Shown here: positions 8,985 to 16,383 of the stretch, piece after piece
Layout: the number at the start of each line of letters is the position of its first letter
How positions within the stretch are numbered: the first letter of the stretch is position 1
NCBI GenBank assembly: GCA_020634335.1
Contig: JACKBY010000012.1
Span: forward strand, 34,897-98,896
Direction: 5' to 3'
Source of the DNA: Promineifilum sp.
GTDB lineage: Bacteria > Chloroflexota > Anaerolineae > Promineifilales > Promineifilaceae
DNA length: 64,000 nt
The notes under the pieces: generated by a model
Databases searched by the model: none
What the model saw: the letters and a program-made list of their open reading frames with translations, nothing else
Told to the model about the DNA's origin: nothing
Position numbers and translations under genes: made by a program

Positions 8985-9719
8985 ATGAATTTCGTGCGCT
9001 GGGCAGTTCTTCTGATCGCGTCCTGTTGTCTCATCAACGTGGCCGCGAGTGGCTGCACCCCATCCGAATCAGCGACCCAAAACAATCAACCCGCCACCCC
9101 GACGCGTTTGCCCGGCACGCCGCTGCCCAGCCTGAACAATTCGACCGTGGCCAATCCGACTGCGCCGGCCGGGGAGCGCGCCCGGGTCACGCGCGTCTAC
9201 GACGGCGACACGATTGACGTCGAGTTGAGCGGCCGTACCTATCGCCTCCGCTACATCGGCATCGACTCACCCGAACGGGATGAACCTTTCTATGAGGAGG
9301 CTTCGGACTTCAATCGCGAGATGGTCGAGGATCAGACCGTCATCCTGGTGCGTGATGTCAGTGATACCGATCAGTATGGCCGTCTTTTACGTTATGTCTA
9401 CCTTGAGGATGGTACGTTCGTCAATGCCAAAATGATGCGCATGGGCATGGCGCGGCTGGTCACCTTTCCGCCCGACGTGGCCCAGACCGATTATCTGCGC
9501 GGCCTGCAAGGCGAGGCGAAAGAAGCGGCGGCGGGCATGTGGAGCCGGCCCGATCTCACCGGCCCCTGCGACTGCGATCGCAACCTCTACGATTGTCGCG
9601 ATTTCCAGACGCAGGGCGAGGCTCAGACGTGCTTCGAATACTGCTGGGACACGACCGGGCGCGACGTTCACCATCTGGACGGTGGCGGCGACGGTCGCGT
9701 GTGTGAGGCCTTACCCTGA
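8985..9719 (+). CDS. Secreted thermonuclease-like lipoprotein (SNase + excalibur)
   Basis: Predicted surface lipoprotein of about 244 residues. ATG 8985 gives a lipoprotein signal with lipobox ASGC; ATG 8940 is in frame but adds a charged leader. The staphylococcal-nuclease domain starts with ARVTRVYDGDTIDVEL and keeps the catalytic set: Arg in YRLRYIGID, Glu in SPERDEP, and Arg in DQYGRLLRYV. The C-terminus is Cys-rich (CDCDRNLYDC) and ends in the Asp-rich calcium-binding excalibur motif DGGGDGRVCE, common in extracellular nucleases. It probably degrades environmental DNA or RNA in a calcium-dependent way. Confidence 0.88.
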   Translation: MNFVRWAVLLIASCCLINVAASGCTPSESATQNNQPATPTRLPGTPLPSLNNSTVANPTAPAGERARVTRVYDGDTIDVELSGRTYRLRYIGIDSPERDEPFYEEASDFNREMVEDQTVILVRDVSDTDQYGRLLRYVYLEDGTFVNAKMMRMGMARLVTFPPDVAQTDYLRGLQGEAKEAAAGMWSRPDLTGPCDCDRNLYDCRDFQTQGEAQTCFEYCWDTTGRDVHHLDGGGDGRVCEALP

Positions 9720-9743
9720 TCGCTGGTGGAGAGGAAACAGCCC

Positions 9744-10238
9744 GTGTTCTTCTATTTATTTGGCCTGCCGGCGGCGGGCAAGAACTTCGTGGGGCGCGTC
9801 CTGGCGGAAGAGTTCAACTATACCTTCTATGATGGCGACGCCGATCTAACCTATGAAATGCTCGAGGCGATGCGTCGGGAACGGCCGTTCACCGAGCCGA
9901 TGCGCGATCGTTTTTACAGCCTGCTCATCGACCGCATTGCCGCATTACGGGCGGCTCATTCGCGGCTGGCCTTTAGCCAGGCCACTTTCAAAGAGCGCCA
10001 CCGCCTGCTGATGCGGGAAACATTCCCGGATGTGATTTTTGTACTGGTGGAAGCCGACCCGGCGGTGCGCCGCCGTCGTTTGGCGCGAGGCGGCAACCCG
10101 GTTACCATCGCCTATGCGGAAAGGATCGACAGGCTCTTTGAACCGCCGCGCCACCCCCACGTGGTCATCCACAACGATGGGGGACGGGAGGAAGTCGTGG
10201 GGCAGCTGGGCGCGTTGCTCGCCGGTCTGGAGGGCTAG
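9744..10238 (+). CDS. Small P-loop kinase-like protein
   Basis: Predicted nucleotide-binding kinase of about 164 residues in the gluconokinase/shikimate-kinase-like group. The Walker A loop reads GLPAAGKN, with Asn where Ser or Thr normally coordinates magnesium. A YDGDADL acidic stretch and VFVLVEADPAVRRRRLARG, resembling the kinase lid, follow. GTG 9744 is favoured because GAGAGGAA lies about 10 nt upstream; GTG 9726 is also in frame but lacks a ribosome site. The substrate cannot be told from the sequence. The stop overlaps that of the convergent next gene within a single CTAG. Confidence 0.65.
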   Translation: MFFYLFGLPAAGKNFVGRVLAEEFNYTFYDGDADLTYEMLEAMRRERPFTEPMRDRFYSLLIDRIAALRAAHSRLAFSQATFKERHRLLMRETFPDVIFVLVEADPAVRRRRLARGGNPVTIAYAERIDRLFEPPRHPHVVIHNDGGREEVVGQLGALLAGLEG

Positions 10239-10720
10239 GCCGGCACGACCGATACGCGCTCCACGTCACCCAACGCCCGCAGCAAATCGGCTGCGGACAA
10301 GATAATGGTCGTATTGCGCACCCCGGAGCCGATGGATACCTCGTCCGAACGTAACACGCCTTCATCAAGCAGTATGCGGACCGGGCGGGGCAGGGCAAAG
10401 GGCGAAACCGCGCCGATCTCGTAGCCCGTTACCTGATGCACCTCATCGGCCGAAGCCATCGTCAGGCGTGATTGCCCCAGATAGCGCCGCAACGCTTTCC
10501 AGTCAATTTGGCGCGGTCCGGCCACCAACACCATCAGGTAATCGTCTTGCGCCAGCCGAAAGAGAATGCTGCGCACCACCTGTTCCGGTTGCTGGCCGCG
10601 CTCTTCGGCCGCCTGCTCCAGCGAGAGGATAGGGCCGGGATGGCGAAATTCGCGAAAAGGAACGCCTCGCTCCACCAACGCGTGGCCGACCGGCGTCGAG
10701 GGTTGCTCGTCGGGCATCAA
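10235..10720 (-). CDS. YbaK/EbsC-type aminoacyl-tRNA deacylase
   Basis: Protein of 161 residues from the YbaK/prolyl-tRNA-synthetase-associated domain family. These enzymes hydrolyse mischarged tRNAs such as Cys- or Ala-tRNA(Pro) in trans. Diagnostic features are the helical start with PVGHALVERGVPF, the EQVVRSILFRL segment carrying the conserved central Lys/Arg region, and the GSGVRNTTIILSAADLLRAL end with the GSG loop. Which tRNA it edits cannot be decided. It overlaps the following amidotransferase gene by 4 bp on the same strand, so the two are probably translated together. Confidence 0.85.
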   Translation of the reverse strand: MMPDEQPSTPVGHALVERGVPFREFRHPGPILSLEQAAEERGQQPEQVVRSILFRLAQDDYLMVLVAGPRQIDWKALRRYLGQSRLTMASADEVHQVTGYEIGAVSPFALPRPVRILLDEGVLRSDEVSIGSGVRNTTIILSAADLLRALGDVERVSVVPA

Positions 10721-11463
10721 TTCGACCCGGCGTCAACCAGCGCGCGGAACAGGGACAGCATCACCGGATCGTCGTGGACGAGGTTCTCCGGATGCCACTG
10801 GACGCCCAGGGCAAAGGGATGGTCAATGACCTCGACACTTTCGATCAGACCATCGGGCGCGTGGGCCGTCGCCGCCAGCCCGGGAGCAAGATCGCGAATT
10901 CCCTGGTGATGCAGACTGTTGACGCTTGTTTCCCGCCGGCCGAGCGTGTCGGCCAGCTTGCTGCCCGGCTGGATAGTGACTGCATGAGCCTGATGGTTGC
11001 GAGGAAAAACACCAAAGAAGTCGTGCTTGATGGCGCCGGGCATCCATTCCATGACGTCCTCATACAAGGTACCACCCAGCGCGACATTGAGCATCTGGTG
11101 GCCGCGACAAATAGCCAGCAGCGGCTTGCGGTGAGTCACTGCTTCGCGCGCCAGAAAAAGCTCCACGCGGTCGCGGTCGGCATCGATGTCGAAGATGAAG
11201 TCAGCGTGCTCGCTGTGATAGTAGTCCCCGGCGATGTCACCCCCGCCAGTCAGGATCAATCCGTCGAGCCGGGCCAGAACGGCGCTCAAGGCGTCTTCGT
11301 CCAGCCCCAAGGGAATGAGCAACGGAATGCCCCCCGCGGCGGCGACGGCTTCGATGTAGGTCGGCATGAGGGCCATGAGCGGCAGGGGAGGTGTCTGGGC
11401 CGAGGTCTTGCGATACGTGGTCAGGCCGATGACCGGCCTGGATTCAATGTGAGTTGGCGACAT
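10717..11463 (-). CDS. Class I glutamine amidotransferase, PuuD-like
   Basis: Peptidase C26 family protein of about 248 residues, related to gamma-glutamyl-GABA hydrolases (PuuD). The nucleophile elbow AICRGHQMLN holds the catalytic Cys, LDGLILTGGGDI forms the oxyanion region, and GVQWHPENL carries the catalytic His and Glu. Family members cleave gamma-glutamyl amides in polyamine catabolism or related pathways. No polyamine genes are nearby, so the substrate is unknown. I place the start at ATG 11463; a GTG at 11517 would run into the rplS terminator. Confidence 0.85.
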   Translation of the reverse strand: MSPTHIESRPVIGLTTYRKTSAQTPPLPLMALMPTYIEAVAAAGGIPLLIPLGLDEDALSAVLARLDGLILTGGGDIAGDYYHSEHADFIFDIDADRDRVELFLAREAVTHRKPLLAICRGHQMLNVALGGTLYEDVMEWMPGAIKHDFFGVFPRNHQAHAVTIQPGSKLADTLGRRETSVNSLHHQGIRDLAPGLAATAHAPDGLIESVEVIDHPFALGVQWHPENLVHDDPVMLSLFRALVDAGSN

Positions 11464-11490
11464 AGAAACCCTGAGTTTTTGCGGCAAAAT

Positions 11491-11520
11491 AAAAACAGGT
11501 GAAAGAACATCTTCCACCTG
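11491..11520 (-). terminator. Rho-independent terminator after rplS
   Basis: On the minus strand a hairpin with arms CAGGTG (11496-11501) and CACCTG (11515-11520), extended by AAGA/TCTT, is followed by TTTTTATTTT. It lies about 60 bp after the rplS stop and before the amidotransferase start. Confidence 0.8.
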
Positions 11521-11582
11521 CTATTTTCCTTGATTCGCCCGGAAAAGCCATCGATAAAACATGGCCTTTCGAGCCGGCCAGA

Positions 11583-11948
11583 CTACCGCTGTTCGAAGGC
11601 ACGCTTGGCGCGCAGGCGGGTGGCCTTGCCGGTGCGCTCGCGCAGAAAGTAGAGGCGCGCGCGGCGCACGTGGCCCTGGCTATGAATCTCGATCCGCTCG
11701 ATGCGCGGCGATCCGACTAAAAAGGTACGCTCGACGCCGATGCCATTAGAGGCAATGCGACGGACGGTGAAATTCGCGTTATTACCGCTGTTGCGCACGC
11801 GGATCACTGTGCCGCGCACCATCTGCACACGCTCATTCTTGTCGCCGACATTGATGCGCACGTAGATCGTAACGTTGTCGCCCACAGTCACCGCCGGCAG
11901 GTCGGCGTTCATTTCCTTATCAAAAGCTTTCAGCAGTAAGTCAGACAT
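11583..11948 (-). CDS. rplS: 50S ribosomal protein L19
   Basis: Ribosomal protein at the interface of the 30S and 50S subunits. The 121 residues match the family length (about 115-125). Signature segments are VTVGDNVTIYVRINVGDKNERVQ, VRGTVIRVRNSG, FTVRRIASNGIGVERTFLVGSPRI and the basic VRRARLYFLRERTGKATRLR end. A GGAG ribosome site lies 8 nt before the ATG. Here rplS is a single-gene transcript with its own promoter and terminator, not part of the usual trmD-rplS cluster. Confidence 0.96.
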   Translation of the reverse strand: MSDLLLKAFDKEMNADLPAVTVGDNVTIYVRINVGDKNERVQMVRGTVIRVRNSGNNANFTVRRIASNGIGVERTFLVGSPRIERIEIHSQGHVRRARLYFLRERTGKATRLRAKRAFEQR

Positions 11949-11978
11949 TGATCGTTCTCCAAGGACTCGGAAAAAACA

Positions 11979-12051
11979 ACGTTCCTGCCGGAACGTCGTC
12001 TCTGCCCCCCAGATAATCTGGTATATTATTTGTTAGATATAAGCCCAGCAA
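11979..12051 (-). promoter_or_regulatory. rplS promoter and leader hairpin
   Basis: TTGCTG (12051-12046), a 17-bp spacer and TAATAT (12028-12023) on the minus strand predict a start near 12016 and a leader of about 68 nt. The leader contains a hairpin with arms ACGTTC/GAACGT (11979-11984 and 11991-11996) 23 nt before the ribosome site. It could be an autoregulatory L19 leader, as known in Bacillus, but it has no recognisable consensus. Confidence 0.55.
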
Positions 12052-12116
12052 GGTGAGCTGACAACAAACTATATCACGCCGTTATTGATTTGGCAATCCC
12101 TGTCTAGAAAACGGGG

Positions 12117-13769
12117 CTAGCCCATCAGTGCCCGCCGGGCGTGGGAAACCCAATCAGCCAGCTCGCTCGCCAACAAGCCGGCGTCACCCCAAAAGTCGCT
12201 CGCCAATTCCCCGGCCGCTCCATGCAGATAGCCGCCCAGCACGGCCGATTCATATGCGGGCACACCCTGCGCGCCCAGGCCGGCTATAATCCCGGCCAGC
12301 ACGTCGCCGCTGCCGCCCACAGACAGGATGGGATTGGCAAACGGCAGAATTGTCGTCCGGCCGTCGGGCGCGGCGATCACGGTGTAGGCCCCCTTCAATA
12401 CGACGACGTGGCCCCAGTCGGCGGCCTTGTCGCGGGCCAGCTCCACCCGATCCTCATCGCGCACAGCACTCAGTGACAAACCCGATAGGCGTGCCATCTC
12501 CCCCGGATGAGGCGTCAAAATCGTGTTCGGCGGCAGTCGGCGCGGCCAGCCGTTGGTCGCCGCCAGCAGATTCAAGCCGTCGGCATCAACCACCAGCGCC
12601 GGCACGGCGTCTTTCGCCTCTTTCAGTCCATCCAGAAACGCGCTCATAAACGAGTCCGCGTCGCCCAGGCCTGGCCCAACGAGCACCGTCCGGTAGTTGT
12701 CTAACGAACTCAGCAACAAATTAGCAGTCGCCACGCCCAGCACGTCGGTATCGGTCACCAGCGGATAGGTGGCCTCGGGGAACTGGCCGGCCAGCGCCGG
12801 GCGCAGCCGCTGGGGAACGGCCAGCGTCACCAGCCCTACGCCGCTGCGAAACGCACCGCGCGCCGCCAGCGCCGGCGCGCCCCAATAGCGGATGCTGCCG
12901 GCGGCGATGAGCACCGTGCCGAACGTGCCCTTGTGGCCGTCAGCCGGGCGCTTGGGCATCAGGCTACGCGCCCAGCCGGCCGTCACCAGCTCGAGTGGTA
13001 CCTTGGCCATGGCGGGCAGCGCCGGATCGATACCGATGTCGGCCACCACCAGTTCGCCGCAGGCCGCAGCGCCGGGAAATTTGAAGTGACCTCGCTTGGG
13101 TCCGGCAAAAGTTACCGTCAGGTCGGCGGGGAGCGCCAGGGGATCGAGGCTGCCGGTATCGCAATTCAGTCCGCTGGGGCAGTCCACGGCGACGACCACA
13201 AGGCGCGAAACGCGGCCATCAGCGGCTGTGGGATCATCCGGCGCGACCGGCGGCGCGGCCACGCTGACCAGCGCCGACCCAGCGGAAAGCTCCCCTTTAC
13301 GTTCGGCAATCCCGGCTACCATTTGCTCCATGAGCGCGGCCAGGGAGCCGGTGATCGGCCGCGAGACGCCCGTGCCGAGCAACGCATCAACGACGATGTC
13401 GGTAATGCGCAGGCGGTGGCGCAGCACGCGGTAACGCTGGTCGTATTCGGCCAACAGCACCTCCAGCCCCATCTCCTCGACCCGCGCCATGTTAGTGTCC
13501 TGCTGCGCGTCGCGCGGCTTGAACAGGTAGAAGGCGACGAGGGCCCCGGCTTCCGCCAGACGTCTCCCGGCCACCAACCCGTCCCCGCCGTTGTTGCCTG
13601 GCCCGACAAGGATCAGCACCTGCCGGCCGTCTACCCTGTAGCGCTGGGTAACGGCCTCGGCCACGAGCGACCCGGCAAGCTCCATCATTTGGGCATAGGA
13701 ATGGCCGGCGGCGTCGGCCGCTTTCTCGGCTGCCACCATCTCGGCTACACTGAACACTTTAATTGTCAT
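12117..13769 (-). CDS. nnr: Bifunctional NAD(P)HX epimerase/dehydratase
   Basis: Metabolite-repair enzyme that converts hydrated NADH/NADPH (NADHX) back to the active cofactor, 550 residues with both domains. The N-terminal YjeF epimerase (about 1-235) has GPGNNGGDGLVAGR and a VDALLGTG loop. The C-terminal ADP/ATP-dependent dehydratase (about 255-545) has the ribokinase-like fold with HKGTFGTVLIAAGS, LTPHPGEMARL and the catalytic VGGSGDVLAGIIAGL loop. Both active sites look intact. It lies directly downstream of a tRNA gene on the same strand. Confidence 0.93.
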   Translation of the reverse strand: MTIKVFSVAEMVAAEKAADAAGHSYAQMMELAGSLVAEAVTQRYRVDGRQVLILVGPGNNGGDGLVAGRRLAEAGALVAFYLFKPRDAQQDTNMARVEEMGLEVLLAEYDQRYRVLRHRLRITDIVVDALLGTGVSRPITGSLAALMEQMVAGIAERKGELSAGSALVSVAAPPVAPDDPTAADGRVSRLVVVAVDCPSGLNCDTGSLDPLALPADLTVTFAGPKRGHFKFPGAAACGELVVADIGIDPALPAMAKVPLELVTAGWARSLMPKRPADGHKGTFGTVLIAAGSIRYWGAPALAARGAFRSGVGLVTLAVPQRLRPALAGQFPEATYPLVTDTDVLGVATANLLLSSLDNYRTVLVGPGLGDADSFMSAFLDGLKEAKDAVPALVVDADGLNLLAATNGWPRRLPPNTILTPHPGEMARLSGLSLSAVRDEDRVELARDKAADWGHVVVLKGAYTVIAAPDGRTTILPFANPILSVGGSGDVLAGIIAGLGAQGVPAYESAVLGGYLHGAAGELASDFWGDAGLLASELADWVSHARRALMG

Positions 13770-13797
13770 GGGGCAAGTTGTCCGTGAGCTGAACGTG

Positions 13798-13871
13798 TGC
13801 CCCCGGCAGGGCTCGAACCTGCAACATTCGGCTTAGAAGGCCGACGCTCTGTCCAATTGAGCTACGGGGGC
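13798..13871 (-). tRNA. tRNA-Arg (anticodon UCU)
   Basis: A 74-nt cloverleaf on the minus strand: acceptor GCCCCCG paired with CGGGGGC, D-arm GCTC/GAGC, anticodon stem TCGGC/GCCGA with loop CTTCTAA (anticodon TCT), T-arm GCAGG-TTCGAGC-CCTGC, discriminator A. The 3' CCA is not encoded. Confidence 0.97.
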
Positions 13872-13916
13872 GAACAAATCTACGCGGTTTAATTCTAAAG
13901 GGAGAGAGAAAGGTCG

Positions 13917-14201
13917 TCAACGGCTCTCATCGACCGGGCAATCCCGGAGACAACCGCCGGCCGAAGGAGGAAACAGGCTGACCCGGTCGCCTTCCTGCAA
14001 GATGGTGCTATTTTCAACCGCTTCGTCATTCACGGCCGCGGCGTTCACCAAGCCCTCTGGGAGGCCCAGTTGCCGCCCCAGATCGTCGACACTCGCCCCC
14101 AGGGGCAGCGCAACGGCGAACGGCAAGTGGGGCAAGCCGGCCACTTCCGACGGTCGATAGCGCCGCAGCGAGCCGTAAAGCCGGACCTCGACCCTCATCA
14201 T
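13917..14201 (-). CDS. MoaD/ThiS-like beta-grasp protein with C-terminal tail
   Basis: Small ubiquitin-like sulfur-carrier protein of 94 residues. VRLYGSLRRYRP at the start, LPLGASVDDLGRQLGLP in the middle and DRVSLFPPSAGG near the end follow the MoaD/ThiS pattern. In active carriers the Gly-Gly is the extreme C-terminus, where an E1-like enzyme adenylates it. Here Gly-Gly is at about 82-83 and is followed by 11 residues with two Cys (CLRDC). Either the tail is removed, or this member no longer carries sulfur. The stop is a genuine TGA in frame. The gene follows an unknown protein gene after 17 bp. Confidence 0.75.
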   Translation of the reverse strand: MMRVEVRLYGSLRRYRPSEVAGLPHLPFAVALPLGASVDDLGRQLGLPEGLVNAAAVNDEAVENSTILQEGDRVSLFPPSAGGCLRDCPVDESR

Positions 14202-14218
14202 GCGTCGGTCAATCGGAT

Positions 14219-14668
14219 TCAGTCTTCGTCGAAAAGGGGTCGTATGCCGTGGTAGATCGTCGCTCCGCCGAACGTCTTGAGAATTATATCGGGCGCGCGC
14301 TGGATACGCTCGCCGATCTCGGCCGCGGTCATCGGCTCATTCCCGTTCGCCAACAACACGCTGAACACCGCGTCTACCACCGACCCTTGTGCCGCCGGAT
14401 CTTCATCGTGGCGGTTGAAGTAGTTCCGAACGAGATACTGGAACGCATCCACCTGACGCACCTCGCCTGTTTTGGAGTCGACGAGGTCGATACGCTCCGC
14501 CGGCAACTCGGCTCCAAACTCGCTGCCGACCGATAAACGGGACAACAGGTACGTGCGCAGGTCGAGATGGCCTTCGTCCCACCAGCTATAGTCGATGTTG
14601 AACCTCGTGTCGGGCGTCAACAAACGCAGGTTAGACTTTTTGATCGTTGGCCGTGGATTATTGGGCAA
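14219..14668 (-). CDS. Unknown protein with C-terminal winged-helix-like segment
   Basis: Hypothetical protein of 149 residues that I do not recognise. The N-terminal half is polar with a striking IDYSWWDEGHLDLRTYLLSRL segment. The C-terminal half reads like a small winged helix: SVVDAVFSVLLANGNEPMTAAEIGERI, then IYHGIRPLF. It is encoded 60 bp downstream of another unrecognised gene whose N-terminus also looks winged-helix-like, so the two may form a DNA- or RNA-binding pair. No catalytic motif is visible. Confidence 0.6.
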   Translation of the reverse strand: MPNNPRPTIKKSNLRLLTPDTRFNIDYSWWDEGHLDLRTYLLSRLSVGSEFGAELPAERIDLVDSKTGEVRQVDAFQYLVRNYFNRHDEDPAAQGSVVDAVFSVLLANGNEPMTAAEIGERIQRAPDIILKTFGGATIYHGIRPLFDED

Positions 14669-14728
14669 TGAATCTATCTCCTAATCAGTCAACGAGTTCT
14701 CGCATCCACGAGTCCTCGTGTCCATGTC

Positions 14729-16297
14729 TCAGGCCGAGCCTTCATATTGCCAGTAGTGGTCGCCGACTGCCTTGAAGGCGGAGTTGCGGATCAACTCGGC
14801 AAAGATTGGCCCCGGAGGGACGCGTCGCAGCATGTTGACGGCGCTGTAGAGCGTCTTGGTGTGTACCGTGTTTTGCGGGGTCAGGCCGGCCAAAGAAGGA
14901 AACACCTCGGCCAGCAGCGCGGCCAGCGTCATCTGCATGGAAGCGGCCCGGCGGGCATGGGCGTCGATGGCCGTCACCACATCCGTCCCGACGATCAGCA
15001 GGTCATCATAGCCGCACGGGATAGCCCGGCGTATCAGTTCAAATTGCAGCCGGTTATCCCTGACGACCGCCAGCCGCACCCATTCGCGCTGCGCCCGGCG
15101 ACGATCAAACCCAAGCTGGATCACCCCGGCTTCCGGCCCCGGCGTCAGATGGACGAACCCGCCGACCGGGATCTGGTTCTCTTTATACCAGTCGCCTAAC
15201 CCGTGGACGTAGCGTCCTTCGCTCACCACCCAACCGGGGATTTCCCGGTTTGTTTGGTCATCTACGAAGATAATGCGCTGGCGCGGAGAGCGTTCGGGAT
15301 TGAAGAGAGATCGGGTTTTGGAATTAAGCGGCACCGTGCCGGCCCAGCGATGGGGATAGGCCAGAGCGAAGATCACCGGGCCCGTAGAGGCTTCGGCGGG
15401 CAAATTCGACCACTCATCGTCCAATTCTTGCTCCAGCATTATTTGCTGGGGCGTCAGGAGGGCACGATCATAGGGAATCGGCTTGTACTCCAGGCGTTCC
15501 GGGATGTCGTGTACCCCCTCCGGCTCCATACGACGGAGGAACCAGGTCGACGGCCCGCGCGGCGACACCTGGTCAAACCGGCCGTCTTTCAGTAATTGAG
15601 AGGTCAGCGAGAACTCCTGCACCTCTGCATCAATGCCCGGATCCAGCTCCAGGGGAGGCAGGATTTCGGCCGTCGTCAGTGGGCCGCCGTTCGCCATTTC
15701 CAGGACGGCTTCGGCCAGGTGTAAATGACCAATATTAACGTCGGCCATCAGCGATGTAACGAACCAGCGGTCGCCAATGTTGACGAAATCATCACGGCCG
15801 GATAGTGAGGCCTCGATCTTGGCCGCTACTTTAGGCTCATAGGCTTTGCGAATAGCCTCGGCATCTCCGGCCATTTGCTCGGTCAGCTCGACCCCGTTGG
15901 TCACGTTGAGCGGATGGGTGTGCGCGTAGTTGGCCGCAAAGTCGCGCGATTTACCCTTGATATCGACGGTGATGACGTCAAATTCACCGTAATCGGGGTT
16001 ATAGCCGGGGCGGATGTCCGTCACTTTGCCCTGAGCCAACTTCATGGCCGGAAAGATGAGCTCGTCACCCACCGCATAAGATTTTTGAGGCTGATACACG
16101 GTGCGGCCGGCCATCACGCGCCGGAGTTCATTGGCCTGCTCCATCACGCGGTGCCTGATCACCAATTCGGCCAACGCCCCCACTGTCTGAGGCTTTTCCG
16201 TTTCGAGTAAATAATTGTAGATTTGCTCAAGGTCAGAGTCGGTGAGTGAGAATTGTGATTCCCAATACGCCGCTGTCTGTATCTGAGTCTGAGTCAC
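14729..16297 (-). CDS. Unknown two-part protein with SH3-like segment
   Basis: Hypothetical protein of 522 residues from GTG 16297, which has AGGAG at ideal spacing; longer in-frame starts lack a ribosome site. Residues about 15-60 (LTDSDLEQIYNYLLETEKP onward) look like a winged helix. Residues 75-125 (SYAVGDELIFPAMKLAQGKV, then DFDVITVDIKGK-like strands) look like an SH3/KOW-type barrel. The C-terminal half has RIIFVDDQTNREIPGWVV and GLGDWYKENQIPVGGFVHL strands and a helical end. I do not know the family. The mix suggests nucleic-acid binding, perhaps transcription-related, but that is inference. Confidence 0.6.
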   Translation of the reverse strand: MTQTQIQTAAYWESQFSLTDSDLEQIYNYLLETEKPQTVGALAELVIRHRVMEQANELRRVMAGRTVYQPQKSYAVGDELIFPAMKLAQGKVTDIRPGYNPDYGEFDVITVDIKGKSRDFAANYAHTHPLNVTNGVELTEQMAGDAEAIRKAYEPKVAAKIEASLSGRDDFVNIGDRWFVTSLMADVNIGHLHLAEAVLEMANGGPLTTAEILPPLELDPGIDAEVQEFSLTSQLLKDGRFDQVSPRGPSTWFLRRMEPEGVHDIPERLEYKPIPYDRALLTPQQIMLEQELDDEWSNLPAEASTGPVIFALAYPHRWAGTVPLNSKTRSLFNPERSPRQRIIFVDDQTNREIPGWVVSEGRYVHGLGDWYKENQIPVGGFVHLTPGPEAGVIQLGFDRRRAQREWVRLAVVRDNRLQFELIRRAIPCGYDDLLIVGTDVVTAIDAHARRAASMQMTLAALLAEVFPSLAGLTPQNTVHTKTLYSAVNMLRRVPPGPIFAELIRNSAFKAVGDHYWQYEGSA

Positions 16298-16383
16298 CGC
16301 AAGCTCCTGTTGCCGGGTAAAAATGTTACGGGGCGTCGAATTAAACCGTTGTATTGTATCAAGCCGGCGGCGGGTTGCCAATC

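Noticed and set aside
9726..9743. GTG 9726 as start of the small kinase-like gene
   Set aside because: No ribosome site; GTG 9744 has GAGAGGAA at good spacing.
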